A stretch of 64,000 nucleotides of DNA. Origin: Glycine soja. Lineage: Eukaryota; Streptophyta; Magnoliopsida; Fabales; Fabaceae. The translations under genes and the position numbers were made by a program. The notes beneath the pieces are model-generated. The model saw only the letters and a program-made list of their open reading frames with translations, did not search any database and had not been told where the DNA came from. The stretch lies in contig NC_041002.1 in the NCBI RefSeq assembly GCF_004193775.1, forward strand, positions 4,327,261 to 4,391,260. Direction: 5' to 3'. This document shows positions 11,119 to 21,312 of this stretch, one piece after another (position 1 is the stretch's first letter; every line of letters begins with the position of its first letter).

Positions 11119-11860
11119 GTTCCTGTAGAGTATTAATACAATATTATTATACCAGTGATGACTAAAGTCATTTTTTTTATTATTTCATTGTTACTAAATT
11201 AACTCAAATCAAATAATTTTTTTATTAATATGCATGAGGTTACAAGTTTCAATCTTCCTCGAAAAAAAGGTTCTAATTTGAATCCAATCATGGTAAAAAA
11301 AATAATTATTAAATCAAATGAAAATTTTAAAATTAAAAGTTTTATGTGTGCATCAAAATGTTCTGTATCCCTTATTTGAAGTCTATTTTTTGCATCCGAA
11401 CTTATATAATTAATCTATCACTCGGAAGTAGATCCAGTAAAGGATGAAGAGCAGTATTAGGTGTGCATACCTGAATCTTATATATTTGAAGTTGTAATTA
11501 ATTTGCTGAGGTGTTTTTTATTTCAATAATCAAGAAAGAATTTCATGTATTTACATCTTCAAGAATACTAAATAGGAAAGCCTACAAAATGATTATTTGT
11601 TAATTTTCCTACCATTTTTCTTTTATTTAATTTTGAACATTTTAACTCTGAAACAAAATTAATTTTGGATTTCGTGTTCATAACTCTTCCAATAATTGTT
11701 TTAGTATATCTTTTTAAATTAACCAATAACATAACTCAGGAGAAAATTTAAAATATTTTAAAATAGTAAAAATAAAATAATACTTTTATAACTATTAATA
11801 ATTGGTACAATAGATATCTGTGCTATGCTAACGTAAGATCAAATGATATAATTGGTCCGC
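11119..11860. other. AT-rich gap, nothing recognised
   Basis: No gene, RNA or clear repeat seen. It leads into the promoter of the first GST copy. Confidence 0.5.
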
Positions 11861-11980
11861 CCCACTTGAATTATTGTGTCGCGACCACTGTTGTACGTGT
11901 CACCGTTCAACTTGTTGAGTTGATTGTTATCTGATGCATCCCAAAATTTTATCTCACCTTCTTTCTTTCATATACATAAA
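11861..11980 (+). promoter_or_regulatory. Promoter of GST copy 1: shared upstream block, ABRE-like site, TATA
   Basis: The block at 11861-11935 (CACTTGAATTATTGTGTC ... CAACTTGTTGAGTTGATTG) is also found upstream of the other two GST copies (16864-16930 and 21111-21175). A TATACATAAA element lies at 11971-11980, about 60 bp before the ATG. At 11895-11901 the sequence is ACGTGTC, an ABRE-like word that the other two copies lack. Confidence 0.6.
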
Positions 11981-12037
11981 ACGCCTCATTTCCTGTTAAG
12001 TAACACAGTGCATTTTGATCTGATATAGTGAATAGAA

Positions 12038-13322
12038 ATGACTAAAAACGAGTTGAGGCTTTTGGGTGCTTGGTTCAGTCCATATGCCCTGAGGGTGCAG
12101 ATTGCCCTTAACCTCAAGGGTCTAGATTATGAGGTTGTTGAAGAGACCTTGAATCCCAAAAGTGATCTGCTTCTTAAGTCCAACCCTGTGCACAAGAAAA
12201 TCCCAGTTCTACTCCATGGAGATAAAGTCATATGTGAATCTGCAATCATAGTTGAGTACATAGATGAGGTTTGGTCCAACAATGCTCTCTCCATCCTTCC
12301 ACAAAATGCTTATGACCGAGCTAATGCCCGATTTTGGGTTTCTTACATCGATGACAAGGTATTTGTATTTCTGGGTCTTTACTCCCAGTTGGTTTTGCTT
12401 ATTCTTACTAGAAAAAAAGTTTTCCCTAATTTAAAATAATTTTACATTATCATTCAATTACCGACTATCATATAACTTTTATAATAATTATCTTAAATTT
12501 TACATCCATAATTATGTATGATTAGATGACAATCTCTGCCAGCATGATCATTAAATGTTATTCTTATTCAGTTATTCCTACTAACTAATGTTAGCAATAA
12601 TTTATTGTGGTAACAGAGGAACGTAAAAAAAAAGTCAGTATAAATTTTTGCATCCTAATAAAAATATTTATTTTTTATTTTTTAACCAGCCTTAAGGGCA
12701 CCGGATATCATTTGCCTAATTTATATTAATTGAACTTAAGTTATTGAGTAACACTTAATTGTTTGTTTCGTTAAGTTACATGTGGTTTTCTCATAAGTTT
12801 TTTTGATTTGTTTTAGTAATTAAGTTGCATATATGAAAAGCTTAATTGTCATCATAAGTTATAAGCTTTCATGTGATTTTAATTTATTGAATAAGTACTG
12901 ATCTTTTTGGTGTATTTTTTTTGTACTGGGAGTAGTGGTATACGTCCATAAGGAATACTATTTTGGCTGAAGCGGCTGATCAAGATGATGAGGCAAAGAA
13001 GCCACACTTTGTGGGAATGGAAGAAGCTCTTGAGAGGATGGAAGAAGTGTTCAACAAGTGCAGTGAAGGAAGGGCTTATTTTGGAGGAGATACAATTGGA
13101 ATTATTGACATTGCTTTTGGGAGCCTTTGGGGTTGGGTGAGAGTGATAGAGGAGATGAATGGAAGAAAAGTGTTTGATGAAGCAAAAAACCCTGCTTTGG
13201 CTAAATGGGCTGATAAGTTTTCTGCTGATCCTGCTGTGAAGGGTGTTCTTCCAGAGACTCAAAAGCTTATTGAGTTTGCCAAAATTCGTAAGCAAAAATG
13301 GGCTGCTGCAGCTGCAAAGTAA
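12038..13322 (+). CDS. Tau-class glutathione S-transferase, copy 1 (join 12038..12358, 12936..13322)
   Basis: A cytosolic detoxification enzyme that conjugates glutathione to electrophilic substrates. The two exons give 235 aa, normal for tau-class GSTs. The N-terminal thioredoxin-fold domain has WFSPYALRVQIAL with the catalytic Ser at about residue 14. The glutathione contacts are KKIPV (about 53-57) and [11 protein letters not shown] (Glu67-Ser68). The C-terminal helical domain includes AYFGGDTIGIIDIAFG. Exon 1 ends DDK|GTATTTG and exon 2 starts after GGGAGTAG at TGG, in phase 0, the same place as in its two neighbours. The intron is 577 bp. No disabling changes are seen. It is the first of three tandem copies and keeps its TATA box. 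The Ala-rich C-terminus (WAAAAAK) is shared with copy 3. Confidence 0.95.
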
Positions 13323-13814
13323 ATGAAATTAATTGCTAGATTACTTGGGCTTGAAATTGTGAAGTTTTACTTTTCATTTTTTTTCCCTTGTAGACTATGT
13401 TTGTTCTAACTTTATGTTGGCTTAAAAGTTACTTTAAAAGGTCTAGGTTGTCTCTGCTAGCAACTGAGTCTCTCTCTCTTGTTTGTAGTTCATGTCTCCT
13501 GTTTTTTTATTTAGCAAAAAGGAGTGCTAAGATGCAGCACAACCAAATTTATTATAAAGGCAAGAAAATAAAAATAAAAAACTTGGTGGCATAAACCTCA
13601 ACCAGGACAAGTTACTTGAACCTAAAGAAATGCAATACATACCTATTGCGAAGAAAGTCCTCCCATATAAAGCTAGGGAGGGTTTTCCACCAAGTAAATT
13701 TCTGTACATGAATGTCAAAATAGGCCAATTTAATTTTCTTCTCTAAAAATGTGAGTATCTAAAATTAATCTTTCTAATTTAATTCTATATAGTTTAACCA
13801 TCTATTTCTAAATC
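13323..13814. other. Downstream of GST copy 1, no gene recognised
   Basis: It contains the likely 3' UTR and short chance frames. A minus-strand frame at 13527-13718 lies next to the LINE fragment and may be part of it, but I recognise no motif in it. Confidence 0.4.
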
Positions 13815-14440
13815 ACTACGAAACCAGATTAGTCCATCCTTTTTCGATGGCTAATTCAGTAGCAAGCATAGCACCAGTGAGTTCAGCATTGAAGACAGGA
13901 GAAATCCCTAGATAAGTACAGAAGCAGCCAAGGAACACAACACTTTTGTCTCAAAAAATACTCACAAGAAGCCAATCCGTGTTGCACTTAATCTAGTTAT
14001 GTTGAGGAGGAAGCCAATCTACTTGAATTATAGAAGGAGTCTTTCCTGAATGAATGTCCAAGTTGAATGCTTTTAAAATTTGTAATCTTAAATGGATGAT
14101 TGCATTGAGCTAGAACGGAGGTTCACCACCAGATTCAAAATTGTTTTTGGCCTAGTCTAAACTGATAGCTACATTGTCAAATTTGGCCTTATTTCTGCAG
14201 TACCATACAATGGAGACAATGTAAGTAACAGCAGCCATGAAAAATTGCTTAGTTTGCACTCCCCCCCTGATTGTTACATGCTGCACAAAGATCAGTCATG
14301 TTTGAAGCAGAAAAAGAGCATTGAGTGGTACCAGCAAGCCAAAGCCACATGTTTGGCAAAAAAACAGTAAGAAGATGTCATGAGAACTCAGCGTCTGCAT
14401 AACACAAGGTACATTATGTCTTGCAATTTTAAAACACAGT
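13815..14440 (-). pseudogene. LINE-type RNase H (RVT_3) fragment
   Basis: Conceptual translation of the minus strand gives WYCRNKAKFDNV, VDWLPPQHN*IKCNTDW and LGCFCTYLGISPVFNAELTG, continuing AMLATELAIEKGW. This is the layout of the RNase H domain at the end of plant LINE polyproteins (W-PP--G-IKCNTDG, then AEL-A---AIE). Several stops are present. Only this C-terminal piece was found. Confidence 0.7.
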
Positions 14441-14668
14441 AAAAAGATGTGATGAGGACTCAGTTATTTGTTTAAAACTATCATTTTATGTCTTGCAATT
14501 TTTATTATTATTTTCTCTTAATAAAACCTTAAAAACAAATTTATTATGCCAACTCAAATAAAATGCATATAGTTTAAAAAAAATTATAACGTATATTGTC
14601 AAGACTTTTATTCAAATTAGTGGTGATTTATTCTGGTTTTTGAATCATGAGGGCCAGAAAAAAGAAAA

Positions 14669-14988
14669 TGTTGATTTTTTGGAGGAAATTATAAAAAACA
14701 GAGAAGAGAAGAGAGAAGAAGAAATAAAATTATTCTATTCTAATTCAAATTGTTCTCAGCAGCAATATAATAAATAACAAAAGATAAACTAATTACATAA
14801 CAAGATATTAGCAAAACAGAATATTAAAACTAACTTGCTCCTTAAAGATAGCAACCACTTATTGACTAAGCTAATCCATTAAAACTGTCTTACTCCTAAA
14901 ATATAGAAAATCAACTTATTTACTAAATCCTATTTTAAAAACTAAAAAAAATAAAATATTATGCACTTACAAAAGTATATCTTCAACA
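14669..14988 (-). repeat. LTR of the deleted copia remnant, with adjacent polypurine tract
   Basis: 320 bp. On the + strand it starts TGTTGA and ends TCAACA, a perfect short inverted pair. The minus-strand sequence directly outside its start (14997-14989) is AAAGAGGAG, a polypurine tract, which marks this as the 3' LTR. It is unrelated to the 6255-10873 LTRs. Confidence 0.8.
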
Positions 14989-15611
14989 CTCCTCTTTACT
15001 TTTGGAACTGCAAACTCCAATTCTTTGAGTTCAAGTTTATTGATAGGTAGTGATTTTGTAAACATGTCAGCCAGTTGATCTTTAGACTTGCAGTAAATCA
15101 AGTTCACTTCTCCACTTTGTTGCATCTTTATCAAATAGTAGACTTTGATGTTGAAATGTTTAGTCTTCCCATGACACACGGAATTGTTTGCAATAGCAAT
15201 GGCTACTTGATTGTCAACAAAAATTCCAATTTTATTCTTTTGAGAAAATAGAATGTTTGGCCTTGTTGTAGTGAGATACATTAGACATCCAATCAAGCTC
15301 CTATAATATTCTTCATCAATGTTATCAACACCTTCTTCCTTGTTAAACTTCTCTTTTTGATTCATTGGTGTGCTAACAGATTTGTATTCCTCCATTTGAA
15401 ACTTCTTCAAATTTTCTTTTGCATATTTCCTTTTTTTCATGTTTAGCATTCTTTCAAGATGACAATGACCAAGTCTCTTGTGCTTGAATTCCGTGGGTGT
15501 GACTTGAGTGAAATAGGTTGTATGTTCCTCCTTTGCTGGATCAAATGAAAAGCTTTTACCTTTCATTTTAATCCTTAGAACTTCCCGACCAAAAATGTTA
15601 TCCCATATCAA
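14967..15611 (-). pseudogene. Chimeric copia ORF: GAG-pre-integrase, RT end and RNase H end joined in one open frame
   Basis: 214 aa without a stop. Residues 1-61 are the region before integrase (MKGKSFSFDPAKEEH ... HKRLGHCHLERMLNMKK). Residues 62-123 are the C-terminal part of the reverse transcriptase region (KYAKENLKKFQMEEYKSVST, then RSLIGCLMYLTTTRPNI). Residues 124-214 are the end of RNase H (IFVDNQVAIAIANNSVCHGK, then KSKDQLADMFTKSLPIN). The integrase core, the RT catalytic region and the RNase H core are missing. Both deletions kept the frame. The last 22 nt run into the LTR. No function can be assigned; it may be chance preservation. Confidence 0.85.
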
Positions 15612-15669
15612 TTATATATTTACGTTACCCAAAAAAAATATCAATTATATTTACACTTTTTTTTCTTTT

Positions 15670-16725
15670 GGGTTAAATATACTTTTGATCCCTGAAATAT
15701 ATGTTTTTTACGTTTGGTCCTTAATAAATTTTTCTTTCAAATTCAGTTCCTAATATTTCAAAAATTTTGCCTTAGATCTTTATCGTTGGTCCGTAATCGT
15801 TAATGTCTATGTGGTTGTTAATCGACCACACAAATAGTCCGTAATCGTTAATGTCTATGTGGTCGTTAATCGGCCACACAAATATGTTACGTGTGATGTC
15901 ACATGTGATCTTTCTAACTAGGACTACACGTGGATTTTAAGAAGAAGAAAAAAAGGTACAAAACGACGTCGTGAAAGTGTGCATCAGCTAAACACAATTA
16001 CTCCTTTTGAACCCCTCTCCAAATACGCACCGTTTTGTCCTCCGAATCACTACACACCAAATCTGAAACCACCACCAACCCCTTCACATCTCTGTCATAT
16101 TTTCTCTTCTTTCCATTGCCACGAGAGGAGGCAGAGGTGGTTCTAGTTTTGGTAGCTTGTTCTTGTTTCAGATCTTCTTCTCTGTCATATTTTCTCTTCT
16201 TTTCGTTGCCACCCCTTTCAGTCCTCTTCACCACCAACCCCTCCACATCGAACAACGACTCTGTAAGTTCCTCTATTTTTTTTGCAATTTTCGATGTCCT
16301 TTTCGATTCCCTTTTGAGGAAATCCGAGTGGAGTTCCGAGGAAGTTAGATGTTTTGGGCTTGTATTTGCAACCGGAGAAGAAAGGATGTTCTGGGTGTGG
16401 GTTGTTGTTCGATGGTGGCGGTGGTGCGTGGAGAGGTTACAGAAAAGAGGAAGAAGGAGCTAGCAGAATAACGTCGTTTTTAATTAAAAAAATTATTTTT
16501 TTCACTTGTAATCCCAGTCAAAGAAAAATCACAATTGACACCACAGGTGGTATGCCCGCGTGGCCGATTAACAATGATGTAGGCAGTTAACGATTACAGA
16601 CTAACGATAAAAATCTAAGGCAAAATTTTTGAAATATTAGAGATCCAATCCGAAAAAAAAATTTATCAGCACCAAACACAAAAAATGTATTTATCAGGAA
16701 CTAAAAGTATATTTAAATTTAAGCC
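15670..16725. mobile_element. Foldback / Mutator-like element with long terminal inverted repeats
   Basis: The left end (15670: GGGTTAAATATACTTTTGAT) and the reverse complement of the right end (16725: GGCTTAAATTTAAATATACT) begin inverted repeats of about 220-260 bp. Both arms contain AATATTTCAAAAATTTTGCC, TCGTTAGTC or TCGTTGGTC, GTAATCGTTAA and GTTAATCGGCCAC. Direct TTTCTTTT flanks (15662-15669 and 16726-16733) fit an 8-9 bp target-site duplication of the MULE type. The left arm holds a 48-bp tandem duplication (about 15789-15886). The middle carries a gene-like fragment. No transposase is present, so the element is non-autonomous. Confidence 0.8.
15970..16255 (-). pseudogene. WD40-repeat gene fragment inside the foldback element
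   Basis: The minus strand (85 codons from an ATG at 16255) ends KGLVVVSDLVCSDSEDKTVRIWRGV, then QKE and a stop, then LCLA. This matches the end of a WD repeat (SDLVCSGS-DKTVRIW) followed by the CLAVL start of the next, as in JINGUBANG-type plant WD40 proteins. Upstream are two copies of a Lys-rich unit (EKKRKYDR and GKKRKYDR). On DNA level a 32-bp stretch starting TCTGTCATATTTTCTCTTCT recurs 91 bp apart (16091 and 16182). Capture by a Pack-MULE-like event is inference. Confidence 0.6.
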
Positions 16726-16863
16726 TTTCTTTTTATCTCAAAGGTTCAAAAAGCATGGCCATCGTGGATCATTATTATTCTATGGATTTTTAATATTGAG
16801 GTACAGAAAGAAAAACAAAAGATCACGCCAATTCTGGCTATGTTCATTAAACCGCAGTACAAT

Positions 16864-16950
16864 CCCCACTTGAATTATTGTCCCAAACACAGTTGTGCAC
16901 TGCTCAACTATTTGAGTTGATTGTTAGTGGCTACGTATTCCACAATGTTA
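16864..16950 (+). promoter_or_regulatory. Remnant promoter of GST copy 2, TATA region deleted
   Basis: The shared block (CACTTGAATTATTGTCCC ... CAACTATTTGAGTTGATTG) is present. Aligned with copy 1, about 29 bp between 'TTAT' and 'AACGCC' (around 16950-16953), including the TATACATAA element, are missing. Confidence 0.6.
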
Positions 16951-17017
16951 TAACGCCTGATCAGTTCTTGGTGAGTAACCAAACAAAACAAATTTTGATC
17001 TCTTATAGTGAATAGTA

Positions 17018-18268
17018 ATGGCTAAAAACGACTTAAGGCTTTTGGGTGCTTGGTTCAGTCCATTTACCCTGAGGGTGCAGATTGCCCTTAATCTAAAAGG
17101 GGTTAGATTGTGAGGTTGTTGAAGAGATCTTGAATCTCAAAAGTGACCTGCTTCTTAAGTCCAACCCAGTGCACAAGAAAATCCCAGTTATCTTCCATGG
17201 AAATAAAGTCATGTGAATCTGCAATCATAGTTGAGTACATAGATGAGGTTTGGTTCAATGCTTCCTCCCTCCTTCCACCAAATGCTTATGACCGAGCTAA
17301 TGCCCGATTTTGGGTTGCTTGCCTCGATGACAAGGTATTTATATTTCTGTGTCTTTACTCCTTCTGGCTTTGCTTATTCTTAATGTTAAAATAAGTCTCT
17401 TATTTATAAAGTTTTACCGTGATCTCTTAAAGCATGTGTTTTTATTAGACCAAGTTGGTCATTCTGTCATTTTATTACTACGACACTTGGTCAAAATTTT
17501 TATGACACGTGATATATAAAGAAAGATGTCATGTTTGATGTTTGATGGACATTTGTGATGTTAACCAAAACTAAACCTAATAATAATAATAATAATATTA
17601 CGATGAATTTGGTCTAACACGGATATTTTAAGAGATTAAAATAAAGCTGTTTAAATTTAAAAACTAAATTGAAAAAAAGAAAGATGAAGAATAAAAGTTT
17701 AATTTTAGCCTGAAAATTAATTGAACTTAAGATATTATGTAATCAGTTAAATTAAGGGTTTTGTTGTTACCAGTGACCCTTTCATAAGTTTTTTTTTAAT
17801 TAATTTATTTTAGAAAGTTGCAGGAAAAGCTTATCATCATAAGGTAGAAACATTCATGTGATTTTCATTGAATAAGTACTAATATTTATGGGGTTTTTTT
17901 ATTTTTGTACTGGAAGTAGTGGTTTAAGTCCATATTTAATATTCTATTGGCTGAAGATGAGGAGGCAAAGAAGCTACACTTTGTGGAAATGGAAGAAGTA
18001 CTTGAGAGGATGGAAGAAGTGTTCAACAAGTGCAATGAAGGAAAGGCCTATTTTGGAGGGGATACAATTTAAATTATTGACATTGCTTTTGGGAGCTTTT
18101 TGAGTTGGACGAGATGAATGGAAGAAAAGTGCTTGATGAAGTGAAGAACCCTGCTTTGGCTAAATGGGCTGAAACGTTTGTTGATCCAGTTGTAAAGGGC
18201 CTTCTACCACAGACAGACAAACTTATTGAGTTTGCCAAGGCTCTTATCAAAAATATGCTGCAAAGTAA
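17018..18268 (+). pseudogene. Tau-class GST pseudogene, copy 2 (exons 17018..17334 and 17920..18268)
   Basis: Highly similar to the flanking intact copies, with the same intron position (585-bp intron), but broken at several points. There is a 1-bp insertion near 17100 (AAAAGGGG where copy 1 has CAAGGG), giving an early stop. A 2-bp deletion lies near 17211 (GTCATGTG against GTCATATGTG). TAA at 18070-18072 replaces the Gly codon in GDTIG. A 13-bp deletion lies near 18107 (TGGACGAGATG). The final TAA aligned with the other copies is at 18266-18268. The core promoter is also damaged. Not expected to make GST. Confidence 0.92.
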
Positions 18269-18390
18269 ATGGAATTATATTAGTTGCAAGATGACATGGA
18301 ATTTCGAAGTTGTTTAAGTTTTTTTTTTTTCCACTGGTAGCCTATGTTTGTTTGTTCTAATTAACTTTATTTTGGCTTAAAGTTTACTTA

Positions 18391-18794
18391 GGGAGAGTTT
18401 GGTATGAGGAAAGATTTTGGTTTCCAGATATCATAAAATTTTCATGTTTAATATGTATTTTTTAAAAAAAAAATTGGGAAAAATTGTTTTCTGAAAATAT
18501 TTTTTAATCAGTTTTCTACAAAAAATTTCCTATGGGAAAAGTGAGAATCTTTTCTGAGTTTAATTTTTCTTTTGCTACCATAAAAACATCATATTATTTT
18601 TTATTAAATTATATAAATATGATAAATAATTTAATTGGTAAAAAATATATATAATTCTTTAGTTTCTAGAAAATTTATCTAAAAAATTTCAATGATCAAT
18701 CAAACAATTTTTATTCATCCACGGAAAATATAATTCTCAATATTTCTGATTCTCAGAAATGAAAAAACATTTCTCCTATCAAACATGCCATGAA
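18391..18794. mobile_element. Possible MITE with imperfect terminal inverted repeats
   Basis: The left end GGGAGAGTTTGGTATGAGGA resembles the reverse complement of the right end (TGGCATGTTTGATAGGAGAA). The inside is AT-rich without coding. A target-site duplication is not clear, so the ends are approximate. Confidence 0.45.
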
Positions 18795-20107
18795 TTAAAA
18801 ACAAATGCTAGAATTTATGCTACAACAATATTAACCATCAAAATTATGATTCCTCTCCGCTCACATCTAGGCATTTTTTAATAGCTTTTTTTAACTTGTT
18901 TCTCCATCAGGAAAAAAAAAATACACTAGAACAACCAGATAGGATAAACAACATGATAATGCTATCATTGGCGCAACAAATAACATATTATAAGATGATA
19001 AGATAATTATATTATCTTATGATATCCTGTTATATATCTTAGCCACCAAACATCCTATAAATACCAGGATCTACGGTATATTTTTCTTGAGGATTATAAT
19101 AAATACATATATCTATATTGATTAATCACCTTATTGATTTAAAAGACTCGTGATAATCATGATCATGAACAACTAAATAAGAATATTTGTGATTGTGTGA
19201 ATTTTCTTCCACCTAAGTTTCTTAATATCTTAATAAAACTTTTGTAATTAAAATATCCCATACCATAATCAATGTTTCTTATTTATTCACTTTAATGTGA
19301 TTCCCATTATATCAAAACATATCAACAAAAGTATTCACTCTTTAGTGTAATGAAGTAATGAACTCATTTAATTCCATGACTTAAAATATAATGTACTAAA
19401 TATAAAAACTAATATAATTATCATTAAAAAAAATAAGTCCACATCAAATAAAGAAATAAAAATATTCAACACATGGAAGATAGGAGAAAGGAAAAAAAAA
19501 ACATATATGTGCTCTTTGTTACACAGGCCTTGTTCTTTCCATTTACTACTCTCAAACCTTTCGCCATTAACCTCACCCAGCACTTCATTTGATAGTATCA
19601 AATGTCACTCAGACTCACTTCCTGCGATCAAGTTGATCAAGCAAGCCGGTATTTTACCTTATATGCTTGACTCATTCATGGCATAGATATTTTTTTTCTG
19701 CATCTTGGGACTATTTTTTGGAGCACAATTTAACGGAGGCAATAGCATAAAAAGAACTTCATTAATGGTTTAAAAAGGTCTAATATTAACGGTTACAATC
19801 GCTAACTATGTGAATGTTAGAGGAAAAAAAAGTAATGGTAACGCATGCTTCCACGAAGTAATGGTACACTTTGAATTTAAAAAAATGGCACAACCAATCT
19901 GAAATCTCCCCCAAACCTAGTAACAAATGAAGGTAGCAAGTCACATTTTGAATAACTACAAGAAGAGCAATGGTTGAAATGAAAACGAAGGTAACATACA
20001 ATTAGTCATTTTAAATAACGCAATCACATTGCTCACCTATTGTATGAATAGTAACCAATGCACATGAACACTTACTAGTTTTTTTTTTTTTAACTAAGTT
20101 TTTTAGT
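18795..20107. other. AT-rich gap, no gene recognised
   Basis: Only chance frames on the minus strand (19368-19601, 19786-20001), with no domain. Confidence 0.5.
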
Positions 20108-20275
20108 ACTTAAACTTTTTTGATAATAAATTTTTAGTTCATAAATTTTTATTTGACTGATCAAAATTCTTTAACTTTTTTACATTAAGATTTTTAGTTT
20201 CTAAATTTTTATTTAACTGGTCAAAATCTTTTAATTTTTAGAAATTTAAATTTTTAGTTCCTGAACAAAAATTTC
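20108..20275. repeat. Imperfect ~60-bp tandem repeat, about three units
   Basis: Units share 'TTTTTAGTT-CTAAATTTTTAT' and 'TT-ACTGGTCAAAATT', with starts near 20115, 20172 and 20235. AT-rich and non-coding. Confidence 0.6.
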
Positions 20276-20375
20276 AATCCATTATTTTTATAAAATCTTA
20301 ATGGAAAAAAAATTGAGAGACTTTAACCAGACAAAAATTTATTAGTACATAAAATCCACAATATTTTTCTCCCTA

Positions 20376-20790
20376 TTTTAAAATAAAGACATTTTATCCT
20401 CATATTTTTCAAAATATATAATCTTAGTCCCCTTATTTAAAATAAAAATATTTAGTTATCCAGTTTTATAAAATCCGTAATTTTGATTCTTCCATCAATT
20501 CAAAAGGTGTTGATTGTTCAAAAATTAATAATGTGGTTAAAATTTAATGACGTGGCATGAGATTATTTATTTAATTTACATCATAGTCAACATTATCCTT
20601 TTAACCATCAATGCTTTGAGTTTAACTGAAGGATCAAAATCACAGATTTTATAAAAATAAAAGGTTAAATGTATCTATTTTAAAATAAAAGAATTAAAAT
20701 TGCAGATTTTAAAAAATAGAAAGATTAAATATATCTATTTTAAAATAAAAAGACCAAAACTATAAATTTAAAGAAATAGAGAACCAAAAT
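20376..20790. repeat. Foldback element with repeated inverted arms
   Basis: The left arm (about 20376-20490: TTTTAAAATAAAGACATTTT ... AAAATCCGTAATTTTGATTC) is the inverted counterpart of the right arm (about 20625-20790, GATCAAAATCACAGATTTTA repeated about three times). The same motif set occurs at 40835-41290. Likely a non-autonomous DNA element family. Confidence 0.6.
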
Positions 20791-21110
20791 TACATGTAAG
20801 AATATTTTTTTTACCTATAGGTACACTTGCTAGCTAGTTTATTAGTACATGAAATCTCAAACTCATTAGGCAAAAGTACCACATGTCAATCAATGTTTAT
20901 TAGTCAAAACATAAGAAGTTTAATTTATGTTGAGTAAGACTCAAATTCAAATATTACGAATCAGAAAATAGATTTATTCAAATTAGTGGTGATTTATATT
21001 CTGGTTTTTGTAATAATATTGAGGTTCGGGAAAATGTAAACCTCACATCAACTCTGGCCTGCTTAATGAATAGACAATAGAGTTAGCCCTCCCAATTTGT
21101 AATAACATTC

Positions 21111-21240
21111 TGATTTATTGTGTCCCAAACGCAGTTATGTCCACCGTCCAACTTTTCGAATTGATTGTTAGTAGCTGGCATGCTGCATACCACAAAAATG
21201 TTATCATCTCACACCTTCCTTCCCTTCACATACATAAAAG
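21111..21240 (+). promoter_or_regulatory. Promoter of GST copy 3: shared upstream block and TATA
   Basis: The shared block (ATTTATTGTGTCCCAAACGC ... CGAATTGATTGTTAGT) is followed by TACATAAAAG at 21231-21240, about 73 bp before the ATG. The ACGTGTC word of copy 1 is absent. Confidence 0.55.
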
Positions 21241-21312
21241 CCTCGTTCCATAGCAAATATAGCCCCAACAAAACAAACACAACTTAGCCCCCTTGTAAAA
21301 CTTCTTATTGTG

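Larger units (their letters stand above)
14669..15611 (-). mobile_element. Internally deleted Ty1/copia remnant with 3' LTR
   Basis: It consists of one LTR (14669-14988), a polypurine tract and a coding remnant on the minus strand. No 5' LTR is seen beyond 15611, where the sequence changes to AT-rich DNA and then the foldback element. It lies in the upstream region of GST copy 2, interrupting sequence that stays contiguous upstream of GST copy 3. Confidence 0.85.

Noticed and set aside
16035..16463. 142-codon + strand frame inside the foldback element
   Set aside because: Antisense of the WD40-like fragment, low complexity (Ser/Phe, Arg/Trp runs), no domain.
21310..21312. GTG directly before the ATG of GST copy 3 as a start
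   Set aside because: Plant nuclear genes use ATG; the ATG at 21313 matches the length and alignment of the paralogue.
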